A stretch of DNA of 10,138 bases, from positions 1-10,138 of the forward strand of contig JANYIP010000288.1 of the NCBI GenBank assembly GCA_025361995.1. Reading direction: 5' to 3'. Below, in pieces: positions 1-6,242 of this stretch. Each line of letters starts with the position of its first letter. Positions within the stretch are counted from its first letter, which is position 1. The translations under genes were made by a program, and so were the position numbers. The notes under the pieces are model-generated. The model did not search any database. It had not been told where the DNA came from and was given only the letters and a program-made list of their open reading frames with translations. The stretch comes from Streptomycetales bacterium (GTDB taxonomy: Bacteria > Actinomycetota > Actinomycetes > Prado026).

Positions 1-552
1 CAGTCGACGAGCTGGCAGGACAGCGTCGACAGCGACCAGGGTCAGGCGCCACCGTCCGACGTCCCGGTGATCGACACCCTCGACGCCATCCCGTACGAAG
101 TGGGCGAGCCCTTCGTCACGGAGGTCTTCAAGGCCGGCGGCAACGCGGACGTCGACCGGGCCTTCACCGCTCCCCCGACGACGTCAGCGCAGCTGCTGAA
201 CGCGCGCAGCTGGCTGGCTGGGCTGCTGCCCGCGCCGAAGCGGCTGCCATGGCCCGTCCTCGGCCACGGCAAGCTGGCCGACCGTGGCGAGCTCGGCGTC
301 ATCGGCTTCTGGTTGACCATCGATGGCGACAACCCCCACCTCGCGGACGCGGCGGCGCTGGACGGCTGGGCCGGCGACGCGTACGTCACCACCTCGGACG
401 CGGGGTCGTCGTGCTTCGTGGACGATGCCCGATTCACCGATGCGGGCGCCCGGGACAAGGCGGTGGCATTCCTCGAGCCGTGGTTCAAGGCAGACGCCAT
501 CCAGGCGGGCCTCGTGGGTGCCACCGACCTGCACTTGACCGCCTGCCACTGA
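1..552 (+). CDS. C-terminal part of a predicted secreted metallopeptidase-like protein (partial)
   Basis: The frame is open from the first base to a TGA at 550-552, so the start lies outside the window; the GTG at 67 has no special support. The 183 visible residues hold a pattern I associate with actinobacterial secreted proteins annotated as putative zinc-metallopeptidase-like: a 'PYEVGEPFV' segment followed by a double Gly (about residues 31-47), then 'PPTTSAQLL' (58-66), then a hydrophobic 'GELGVIGFWL' stretch and 'GWAGDAYV' (about 122-129). The HExxH motif expected in that family would lie upstream and cannot be seen, so the enzymatic role is inference. Two cysteines (about 138 and 182, the second next to the last residue) could form a disulfide in an exported protein. 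No membrane segment is visible. The gene converges on proA with only 19 nt between the two stop codons. The reading frame is secure; the function is tentative. Confidence 0.7.
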   Translation, partial: QSTSWQDSVDSDQGQAPPSDVPVIDTLDAIPYEVGEPFVTEVFKAGGNADVDRAFTAPPTTSAQLLNARSWLAGLLPAPKRLPWPVLGHGKLADRGELGVIGFWLTIDGDNPHLADAAALDGWAGDAYVTTSDAGSSCFVDDARFTDAGARDKAVAFLEPWFKADAIQAGLVGATDLHLTACH

Positions 553-571
553 GTCTTCGTCACCTGAGCGG

Positions 572-1873
572 TCAGCCGCGGACGTGGCCGTCCCCCGTCA
601 CCACGTACGTGGTCGAGGTCAGCTCAGGCAGCCCCATCGGCCCTCGGGCGTGCAGCTTCTGGGTGGAGATCCCGATCTCGGCGCCGAAGCCGAACTCGCC
701 ACCGTCGGTGAACCGGGTCGAGGCGTTGATCATCACCGCGGCCGCGTCCACCCCGGCGACGAACCGGCGCGCGGCCGGCAGGCTGTCGGTCACGATGGCC
801 TCGGTGTGACCGCTGCCGTAGCGGCGGATGTGGGCCAGCGCCTCGTCGATCGAGTCGACGACACCGGCCGCGATGTCGAGGGAGTAGTACTCGGCCAGCC
901 AGTCGGCCTCGGTGACCCTGGTGAAGGGCGTCCCAGCAACGTCGGCGCACGCCCCGACCCGGTCGTCGCCGTGCACCGTGACACCGGCCTCGGCGAGGGC
1001 CACCAGAGCCACCGGCAGGAACGCCTCCGCGATGTCGGCGTGGACCAGGAACGTCTCGGCCGCGTTGCACACGCTGGTGCGCTGAGCCTTGGAGTTCACC
1101 AGGATCGCGACCGCCTTGGCCACGTCCGCGGCCGCATCGACGTACACGTGGCAGTTGCCGATGCCGGTCTCGATCACTGGCACGGTCGAGCCCTCGACCA
1201 CGCTGCGGATCAGCCCGGCGCCCCCGCGCGGGATCAGCACGTCGACCAAGCCCCGCGCGGTCATCAGGTACGTCACGGACTCGCGCGAGGTCCCCGGCAC
1301 GAGCTGGATCGCGTCGGCCGGCAGCCCGCTGGCGACCAGTGCGTCGGCCATCACCGAGACGAGCGCGGTGTTCGAGGAGTACGCCGAAGACGACCCGCGC
1401 AGGAGCACGGCGTTGCCGCTCTTGAGGCAGAGGCCGGCGGCGTCCACCGTCACGTTCGGCCTGGCCTCGTAGATGATGCCAACGACACCAATGGGGACGC
1501 GCACCTGGCGCAGCTCGAGCCCGTTCGGGAGGGTCGAGCCCCGGACGACTTCGCCGACCGGGTCGGGCAGGTCGGCCACCTGACGCAGTGCGCCGGCGAT
1601 GTCCGCGATCCGCTCGGTCGTCAGGGTGAGCCGGTCGACGAGCGCCTCGTCGGTGCCCTCAGCCCTGGCTCGGGCCACGTCGTCGGCGTTGGCGTCGAGC
1701 ACGACGTCGGCGTGCTTCTCGAGCGCGTCGGCGATGGCCAGGATCGCGGCATCCTTGACCCCGCGCGACAGCGGCGCGAGCAGCGCTGCCGCGGCGCGGG
1801 CCCGGGTTGCGGTGGCAAGGACGGCGTCACGTTCAGCGTTCGGAGCAGCGCCGTCGTCCGCAGGATCGCTCAC
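572..1873 (-). CDS. proA: Gamma-glutamyl phosphate reductase ProA
   Basis: ProA reduces gamma-glutamyl phosphate with NADPH to glutamate-5-semialdehyde, the second step of proline synthesis, in the cytoplasm. The 433-aa product is of normal family length and belongs to the aldehyde dehydrogenase superfamily. The catalytic cysteine is Cys269 in '[14 protein letters not shown]'. Other family landmarks are '[11 protein letters not shown]' (about 132-142), '[11 protein letters not shown]' (about 150-160), '[10 protein letters not shown]' (about 213-222), '[15 protein letters not shown]' (about 232-246), and the C-terminal '[22 protein letters not shown]' region (about 383-404). I chose GTG at 1873 because it gives an N-terminus 'MSDPADDG' of normal length; an in-frame GTG two codons upstream (1879) has a weak purine run 8 nt before it and is equally possible. 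The gene lies 29 nt after the small orphan gene, downstream of proB, so it is probably co-transcribed with them. Nothing is missing from the protein. Confidence 0.96.
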   Translation of the reverse strand: MSDPADDGAAPNAERDAVLATATRARAAAALLAPLSRGVKDAAILAIADALEKHADVVLDANADDVARARAEGTDEALVDRLTLTTERIADIAGALRQVADLPDPVGEVVRGSTLPNGLELRQVRVPIGVVGIIYEARPNVTVDAAGLCLKSGNAVLLRGSSSAYSSNTALVSVMADALVASGLPADAIQLVPGTSRESVTYLMTARGLVDVLIPRGGAGLIRSVVEGSTVPVIETGIGNCHVYVDAAADVAKAVAILVNSKAQRTSVCNAAETFLVHADIAEAFLPVALVALAEAGVTVHGDDRVGACADVAGTPFTRVTEADWLAEYYSLDIAAGVVDSIDEALAHIRRYGSGHTEAIVTDSLPAARRFVAGVDAAAVMINASTRFTDGGEFGFGAEIGISTQKLHARGPMGLPELTSTTYVVTGDGHVRG

Positions 1874-1902
1874 GTGCACCAGCGTAGCCGCCACGCGGCC
1901 GC

Positions 1903-2274
1903 TCAGAAGGGGCGGACAGCCCCGGCCCGGGCGAGCCGGACGTCGATCTCGCCGTTCATGCCGCGCAGGTGGAACACCTCGCGCTCCAGCACCTCGAGCC
2001 CGACGATCTCCCACTGCGGCAGCCCCGCGGTGCCCCGGTGCTCGCCCCACAGGCGCAGGGCCAACGCCGCCGCATCTTCCAGGCAGATCGCCTCCTCCCA
2101 GTAGCGCACCTCGGCGCGGTCCGGGGCGTAGCGACCCGTCAGCAGGAACGGCCGCTCGTGCGCGAGCTGCTCGAGGGCGACCTTGATGTCCAGGTCCGGG
2201 ATCGGGTCGCCGGCGACCGTCAGCGTGACGTACCACATCCGACGCTCGCTGCTGGGGGGGTCCTCGGGGATCAC
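1903..2274 (-). CDS. Small conserved-type protein of unknown function between proB and proA
   Basis: This 123-aa soluble protein has no recognised catalytic motif, signal peptide or membrane segment. I chose GTG at 2274 because GGAGG lies 5 nt upstream; an in-frame GTG at 2280 would place that SD inside the gene, and an ATG at 2238 would give '[11 protein letters not shown]' but lacks a clear SD. From ATG 2238 on, the sequence alternates in a way that suggests beta-alpha-beta-beta-alpha-beta: a strand '[10 protein letters not shown]', a helix '[14 protein letters not shown]', two strands around 'FLLTGRYA' and '[10 protein letters not shown]', a helix through '[14 protein letters not shown]', and a final strand '[11 protein letters not shown]'. 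I recall similar uncharacterised proteins with 'HERPFLL' and 'AEVRYWEEA' signatures from other actinobacteria, but cannot verify this here. It lies 52 nt after proB and 29 nt before proA on the same strand, so it is probably translated from the proline transcript. Function unknown. Confidence 0.85.
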   Translation of the reverse strand: MIPEDPPSSERRMWYVTLTVAGDPIPDLDIKVALEQLAHERPFLLTGRYAPDRAEVRYWEEAICLEDAAALALRLWGEHRGTAGLPQWEIVGLEVLEREVFHLRGMNGEIDVRLARAGAVRPF

Positions 2275-2326
2275 GGGCACCTCCGCATCGGTGTGGGTAC
2301 TCGCCGTCGGGCTCTGTCTCTTGGTC

Positions 2327-3457
2327 TCAGCTGGTTCCGTCCGGGTGGGTCAGCAGGACGAGGTCGTCGCGGTGCACGATCTCCCGCTCGTATGCCGGCC
2401 CGAACTCCCTGGCCAGCTCGCGGGTCGAGCGACCAAGCAGTCCAGGAAGTTCTGACGCATCGAAATTAACCAGACCGCGGGCGACGGCGTGGCCGCTTTC
2501 GTCCAGAAGGTCGACCGGATCGCCCGCTTCGAAGTCCCCGTCGACCGCGGTGACGCCGGCCGGCAGCAACGACGAGCGCCGCTCGACGACCGCCCGCACC
2601 GCTCCAGCGTCCAGGTGCAGCCGACCCCGAGGAGTGCTGGCGTGCGCGAGCCACAGCAGCCGGGAGCCGGGCCGAGACCCGGTCGGGTGGAAGTACGTAC
2701 CCACCAGGTGCCCGGCGAGCGCCTGCGCGGCCAGGACGGTCGAGGTCACGACGACGGGCACACCCGACGAGGTGGCGATGCGGGCGGCATCGACCTTGGT
2801 CTGCATACCGCCGGTGCCGACCCCGGACCGCCCCGCACCGCGCAGGTCGACGTCGGCCAGGTCGGCGTCGGAGCGGACGTCGCTGACCAGCGTGGCCCCC
2901 GCGCGGCGAGGGTCCCCGTCGTACAGGCCCTCGACGTCCGAGAGGAGCACCAGCAGGTCTGCCTGGACCAGATGGGCCACCAGGGCGGCCAGCCGGTCGT
3001 TGTCACCGAACCGGATCTCCTCGGTGGCGACAGTGTCGTTCTCGTTGACCACCGGGACTGCACCGACGTCGAGCAGCCGGGCCAGCGTGCGGTGGGCGTT
3101 GCGGTAGTGGGTCCGACGGGTCAGGTCGTCAGCGGTGAGCAGGACCTGCCCGACGGTACGTCCGTGCCGGGCGAAGGCCTCGGTGTAGCGGTGGACCAGC
3201 AAGCCCTGGCCCACGCTGGCCGCGGCCTGCTGCGTCGCCAGGTCGCGGGGGCGCGCCGTGAGCCCCAGCGGAAGGAGCCCGGCGGCAATCGCACCGGATG
3301 AGACCAGGACGACCTGGCAGCCGCCTCCGACGTGTGCAGCGAGGACGTCCACCAGAGCATCCACCCGGTCCCCGTCCAGGCCGCTGGGGCCGGAGGTGAG
3401 CGACGACGACCCCACCTTGACCACGACCCGCTTGGCGGCCAGGACCGGCGCGCGCAC
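2327..3457 (-). CDS. proB: Glutamate 5-kinase ProB
   Basis: ProB phosphorylates glutamate with ATP to gamma-glutamyl phosphate, the first and normally proline-inhibited step of proline synthesis. The 376-aa product has the two-domain form. The amino acid kinase domain covers about residues 8-255, with 'VVVKVGSSSL' (11-20), 'VSSGAIAAG' (52-60), 'PVVNENDTVA' (135-144), 'GDNDRLAALV' (151-160), 'LSDVEGLYDGDP' (172-183) and 'GTGGMQTKVDAA' (214-225). A C-terminal PUA domain follows (about 286-370), with 'GRLHLDAGAVRAV' and 'ARGLVNFDASEL'. The start is GTG at 3457, only 4 nt after the obg TAA, which gives 'MRAPVLAAKRVVVKVG'. The frame stays open upstream inside obg, but a longer product would add 55 residues of low-complexity sequence antithetical to the family. 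The nearest purine-rich stretch is at the end of obg, so translation is probably coupled to obg. Confidence 0.96.
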   Translation of the reverse strand: MRAPVLAAKRVVVKVGSSSLTSGPSGLDGDRVDALVDVLAAHVGGGCQVVLVSSGAIAAGLLPLGLTARPRDLATQQAAASVGQGLLVHRYTEAFARHGRTVGQVLLTADDLTRRTHYRNAHRTLARLLDVGAVPVVNENDTVATEEIRFGDNDRLAALVAHLVQADLLVLLSDVEGLYDGDPRRAGATLVSDVRSDADLADVDLRGAGRSGVGTGGMQTKVDAARIATSSGVPVVVTSTVLAAQALAGHLVGTYFHPTGSRPGSRLLWLAHASTPRGRLHLDAGAVRAVVERRSSLLPAGVTAVDGDFEAGDPVDLLDESGHAVARGLVNFDASELPGLLGRSTRELAREFGPAYEREIVHRDDLVLLTHPDGTS

Positions 3458-3461
3458 GGCC

Positions 3462-4814
3462 TTAGCGGCCTTCGAGCCGCAGGTCGGTGCCGCGGGGGCC
3501 GAGGTGCTCCGCGCCGGCCGAGAGCGAGGGCTCCCAGTCGAAGACGACACCGCCCTCGCCGCCGATGACCACGTCGTCGCCGGGCTGGGCGCCGGCGGCG
3601 CGCAGGGCGTCCTCGACGCCAAGCCGGGCCAGCCGGTCAGCCAGGTACCCGACGGCTTCGTCGTTGGAGAAGTCGGTCTGACGTACCCACCGCTCGGGCT
3701 TGGTGCCGCGCACGACGTAGAGCTCGTCCTCGACCGTGACGGTGAAGCCGCTGTCGTCGACGGCCTTCGGGCGCAGCACGATCCGGGTGGCCTCGGGTGT
3801 GGGCGCCTCGGCGCGGGCCTTGGCGACCAGCTCGGCCATCGCGAAGGACAGCGTCCGCAGGCCTTCGTGGCTCGCGGCGCTGACTAGGTACACGTCCATC
3901 CCGCGCGCCTCGAGGTCGGCCTTGACCAGTTCGGCGAGCTCGCGCGCCTCGGGGACGTCGATCTTGTTGAGGGCGACGATCCGCGGCCGGTCGTTCAGGC
4001 CTGCGCCGTACGCCGCCAGCTCGGTCTCGATCTGCTGGAGGTCGGACATCGGGTCGCGACCCGGCTCCAAGGTCGCGCAGTCGAGCACGTGCACCAGCGC
4101 CGCGCAGCGCTCGACGTGCCGCAGGAACTCCAGGCCGAGGCCCTTGCCCTCGCTGGCACCCGGGATCAACCCGGGTACGTCCGCCACCGTGTACCTCGTC
4201 TGGCCCGCCTGGACCACACCCAGGTTGGGGACCAGCGTCGTGAACGGGTAGTCGGCGATCTTGGGCCGGGCCGCCGAGATGGCCGCGACGAGGCTGGACT
4301 TGCCGGCGCTCGGGTAGCCGATCAGCCCGACGTCGGCCACGGTCTTCAGCTCGAGGACGACGTCGCGGGCATCACCCGGCTCGCCGAGGAGGGCGAACCC
4401 GGGAGCCTTGCGCCGGGCCGAGGACAGGGCCGAGTTGCCGAGGCCGCCACGACCACCCTGGGCCACGACCATGCTGGCCCCGGTGCCGACCAGGTCGGCC
4501 AGCACATTGCCGTCGGCGTCCGAGACCACTGTCCCGTCGGGTACGGGCAGGACCAGGTCGTCGCCGTCAGCGCCGCTGCGGTGCGACCCCATCCCCGGCT
4601 TGCCGTTGGTGGCATGCCGGTGCGGGCCGTGGTGGTAGTCCAGCAGGGTGGTGGTCTGCGGGTCGACCACGAGGGTGACGTCGCCGCCACGGCCGCCGTT
4701 GCCCCCGTCAGGGCCGGCCAGCGGCTTGAACTTCTCGCGGTGGATCGAGGCACAGCCGTGCCCGCCCGAGCCCGCTCCGACATGGAGGACGACGCGATCG
4801 ACGAAAGTGGTCAC
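3462..4814 (-). CDS. obg: Obg family GTPase (CgtA)
   Basis: This is a large-subunit-associated GTPase acting in 50S assembly and stress or growth control, and usually essential. The 450-aa product has all three Obg domains. The glycine-rich Obg fold covers about residues 1-158 ('[17 protein letters not shown]', '[12 protein letters not shown]'). The G domain follows, with P-loop 'GYPSAGKSS' (166-174), switch I 'PFTTL' (190-194), G3 'DVPG' (212-215), G4 'NKID' (283-286) and G5 'SAAS' (312-315). The OCT domain lies at about 355-430 ('[14 protein letters not shown]'), followed by a 20-residue polar tail. I chose GTG at 4814 ('[12 protein letters not shown]') because family members begin there; an ATG at 4838 would add eight residues, and a GGAG 12 nt before the GTG is the only SD-like element. 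It follows rpmA after a 57-nt gap holding a strong hairpin, and proB begins 4 nt after its stop. This rplU-rpmA-obg order is typical. Confidence 0.97.
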   Translation of the reverse strand: MTTFVDRVVLHVGAGSGGHGCASIHREKFKPLAGPDGGNGGRGGDVTLVVDPQTTTLLDYHHGPHRHATNGKPGMGSHRSGADGDDLVLPVPDGTVVSDADGNVLADLVGTGASMVVAQGGRGGLGNSALSSARRKAPGFALLGEPGDARDVVLELKTVADVGLIGYPSAGKSSLVAAISAARPKIADYPFTTLVPNLGVVQAGQTRYTVADVPGLIPGASEGKGLGLEFLRHVERCAALVHVLDCATLEPGRDPMSDLQQIETELAAYGAGLNDRPRIVALNKIDVPEARELAELVKADLEARGMDVYLVSAASHEGLRTLSFAMAELVAKARAEAPTPEATRIVLRPKAVDDSGFTVTVEDELYVVRGTKPERWVRQTDFSNDEAVGYLADRLARLGVEDALRAAGAQPGDDVVIGGEGGVVFDWEPSLSAGAEHLGPRGTDLRLEGR

Positions 4815-4840
4815 GCTCGGAATCAGCTCCACGTACATAT

Positions 4841-4861
4841 GCGAGCCCGAAGCGGGCTCGC
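4841..4861 (-). other. Perfect 9-bp hairpin between rpmA and obg
   Basis: The arms at 4841-4849 (GCGAGCCCG) and 4853-4861 (CGGGCTCGC) are exact inverted repeats around a 3-nt loop. The structure lies in the 57-nt gap, 10 nt after the rpmA stop and 2 nt before the possible ATG at 4838, 26 nt before the chosen obg GTG. No T-run follows it on the minus strand, so it is not a standard intrinsic terminator. It could be a partial attenuator, an RNA processing or stability element separating rpmA from obg expression levels, or a structure near the obg translation start. The hairpin itself is plain from the sequence; its role is inference. Confidence 0.6.
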
Positions 4862-4871
4862 GGGTGTTGCC

Positions 4872-5129
4872 CTACTCGCCGACGAGGACGATGTTGACGA
4901 CGCGCCGGCCACGGCGGGTGCCGAACTCCACGTTGCCCGCCGCGAGCGCGAAGAGGGTGTCGTCGCCGCCACGCCCGACGTTGACGCCGGGGTGGAAGTG
5001 CGTGCCGCGCTGGCGAACGATGATCTCGCCGGCGTTGACGAGCTGGCCGCCGAAGCGCTTCACGCCGAGACGCTGGGAGTTGGAGTCGCGCCCGTTGCGG
5101 GTGGACGAGGCGCCCTTTTTGTGTGCCAT
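4872..5129 (-). CDS. rpmA: 50S ribosomal protein L27
   Basis: L27 sits near the peptidyl transferase centre of the 50S subunit. The 85-aa product is full length and shows the family signature: N-terminal '[20 protein letters not shown]', then 'LGVKRFGGQ' (22-30), '[16 protein letters not shown]' (33-48), '[12 protein letters not shown]' (50-61) and a C-terminal 'VNIVLV'. The protein begins directly with 'MAHKKG', as in most phyla, without the cleaved N-terminal extension seen in Firmicutes. The start is an ATG 11 nt after the rplU stop, without a clear SD, so translation is probably coupled to rplU. Confidence 0.98.
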   Translation of the reverse strand: MAHKKGASSTRNGRDSNSQRLGVKRFGGQLVNAGEIIVRQRGTHFHPGVNVGRGGDDTLFALAAGNVEFGTRRGRRVVNIVLVGE

Positions 5130-5140
5130 GAGTGCCCGAC

Positions 5141-5452
5141 CTACTTCATCTCGATGCCGGTGACCTTGACCTGCGTCAACTTCTGACGGTGGCCCTGGCG
5201 CTTGCGGTAGCCGGTCTTGTTCTTGTACTTCAGGATGATGATCTTGGGGCCCTTGGTGTCGTCGAGGATCTCGGCCGTCACGGTCACGGCCGCGAGCGCC
5301 TTGGCGTCGCTGGTCACGGTCTCGCCGTCGACGACGAGGAGGGCGGGGAACTCGACGGAGGCACCTGGGCCACCCTGGAGACGATCGACCTCGAGAACGT
5401 CACCGACGGCGACCTTCTCCTGACGGCCACCGGCGCGGACGATCGCGTACAC
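5141..5452 (-). CDS. rplU: 50S ribosomal protein L21
   Basis: L21 is a 50S subunit protein that binds 23S rRNA. The 103-aa product is of normal length, beginning '[18 protein letters not shown]', with the RNA-binding C-terminal signature '[16 protein letters not shown]' (about 78-93). I chose GTG at 5452 because it gives the conserved N-terminus and has AGGAG 7 nt upstream; an in-frame ATG further upstream would add ten residues that do not fit the family. It is the first gene of the ribosomal part of the cluster and lies downstream of a good promoter and a roughly 95-nt leader. Confidence 0.98.
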   Translation of the reverse strand: MYAIVRAGGRQEKVAVGDVLEVDRLQGGPGASVEFPALLVVDGETVTSDAKALAAVTVTAEILDDTKGPKIIILKYKNKTGYRKRQGHRQKLTQVKVTGIEMK

Positions 5453-5551
5453 CGTGGAGCTCCTGTCCTGCTTGTCGACGGTCATCAGGCGACCCGGATG
5501 AGGGTGCAGACGACTGGGGCGTGCTTGCAAGGGCGCGCGAAGCGCCGAAAT
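5453..5551 (-). promoter_or_regulatory. 5' leader of the rplU-rpmA-obg transcript with a 5-bp hairpin
   Basis: If transcription starts just after the -10 box, the leader is about 95-99 nt long and non-coding. A small hairpin lies near its 5' end, with arms GGCGC at 5532-5536 and GCGCC at 5542-5546 around a 5-nt loop. The leader ends with the AGGAG SD of rplU. Leaders of r-protein operons often bind one of the encoded proteins. Whether this one does cannot be read from the sequence, and I do not recognise a described L21-leader motif. Confidence 0.4.
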
Positions 5552-5554
5552 GCC

Positions 5555-5583
5555 AGGGTACGGGGGTGGCTGAGCAGGGTCAA
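5555..5583 (-). promoter_or_regulatory. Sigma70-type promoter for rplU-rpmA-obg
   Basis: Reading the minus strand, TTGACC (5583-5578) and TACCCT (5560-5555) are separated by exactly 17 nt. That is a -35 box with five of six consensus bases and a -10 box matching the TAnnnT core. The -35 box overlaps the TGA stop of the upstream ATPase gene (5582-5580). The position, about 100 nt before rplU, fits a promoter that makes the ribosomal genes independent of the thiamine operon. This is a consensus match only. Confidence 0.6.
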
Positions 5584-6242
5584 ACCGGCCGCGCGAGCTC
5601 GGCCAGACGTACCAGCCGGTCCCCGACGAGCTCCGCCTCAGCGAGGTCGTGGGTCACGTGGACGGCCGGGGTGCCGACCCGGTGCAGGAGCGCGCGTACG
5701 TCGACGGCGAGCCGGTCCCGGAGCTCGCGGTCCAGCGCTCCGAACGGCTCGTCCAGGAGCAGCAGCCGGGGGGCCGGCGCCAGTGCCCGCGCCAGCGCGA
5801 CCCGCTGAGCCTCGCCGCCTGAGAGGGTGGCCACCGCGCGGTCTCCGTACCCGGGCAGCTCGACCAGGTCGAGGAGCTCGCCCACCTGGTCCGCCAGCTG
5901 GCTCTGGGTCGGCCGCTGGCCATCGGTCACCCGCAGGCCGTAGCCGATGTTGCCGGCGACGTCGAGGTGCGGGAAGAGCAACGCGTCCTGGAAGACCAGC
6001 CCGAAGCCGCGCAGGTGCGGGGCGACCGCCGTCAGGTCGGCGCCGGCCCAGGTGACCCGGCCTGAGTCCGGGCGCTGGAGCCCGGCGATGACCTGCAGCA
6101 GCGTCGACTTCCCGGAACCGCTGGGCCCCAGCAGGGCGACCACCTCGTCCGGCCCCACCTCGAGATCGACCCCGTCAAGGACGGTCCGATCGCCGTACTT
6201 CACGGTGACCCCGTGCACCTTGAGGGCCTCGGTCGCGTTCAC
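5580..6242 (-). CDS. thiQ: Thiamine-type ABC transporter ATP-binding protein
   Basis: This is the cytoplasmic ATPase that powers the importer formed with the permease and lipoprotein encoded just upstream. The 220-aa product is a single complete ABC domain: Walker A 'GPSGSGKST' (39-47), Q-loop with Gln85 in 'VFQDALLF', signature 'LSGGEAQ' (140-146), Walker B 'LLLLDEP' (160-166) with the catalytic Glu165, D-loop 'GALD' and switch His198 in 'VHVTHD'. It ends soon after the ABC domain, as ThiQ-type ATPases do (about 230 aa), and lacks the C-terminal regulatory domain of sugar or Fe-type ATPases. The GTG start overlaps the permease stop in a GTGA tetranucleotide (6239-6242), so translation should be coupled. 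Substrate assignment rests on the neighbours and the TPP riboswitch, not on this protein. Confidence 0.93.
   Translation of the reverse strand: MNATEALKVHGVTVKYGDRTVLDGVDLEVGPDEVVALLGPSGSGKSTLLQVIAGLQRPDSGRVTWAGADLTAVAPHLRGFGLVFQDALLFPHLDVAGNIGYGLRVTDGQRPTQSQLADQVGELLDLVELPGYGDRAVATLSGGEAQRVALARALAPAPRLLLLDEPFGALDRELRDRLAVDVRALLHRVGTPAVHVTHDLAEAELVGDRLVRLAELARPV

Noticed and set aside
553..571. Bidirectional terminator between the left-edge gene and proA
   Set aside because: Only 19 nt separate the stops and I find no inverted repeat or T-run there.
584..2104. A 506-codon open frame on the plus strand antisense to proA and the orphan gene
   Set aside because: It is a mirror of the GC-rich codon bias of proA. 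The product is Arg/Gly/Val-rich with no domain, and the minus strand encodes a complete ProA with its catalytic cysteine.
2489..3301. A 270-codon plus-strand open frame opposite proB
   Set aside because: Antisense shadow of a complete, recognisable ProB; low-complexity composition and no SD or family motif.
4089..5186. A 365-codon plus-strand open frame crossing obg, the gap and rpmA
   Set aside because: It spans three unrelated features on the other strand, all of which are complete conserved genes; no recognisable protein motif.
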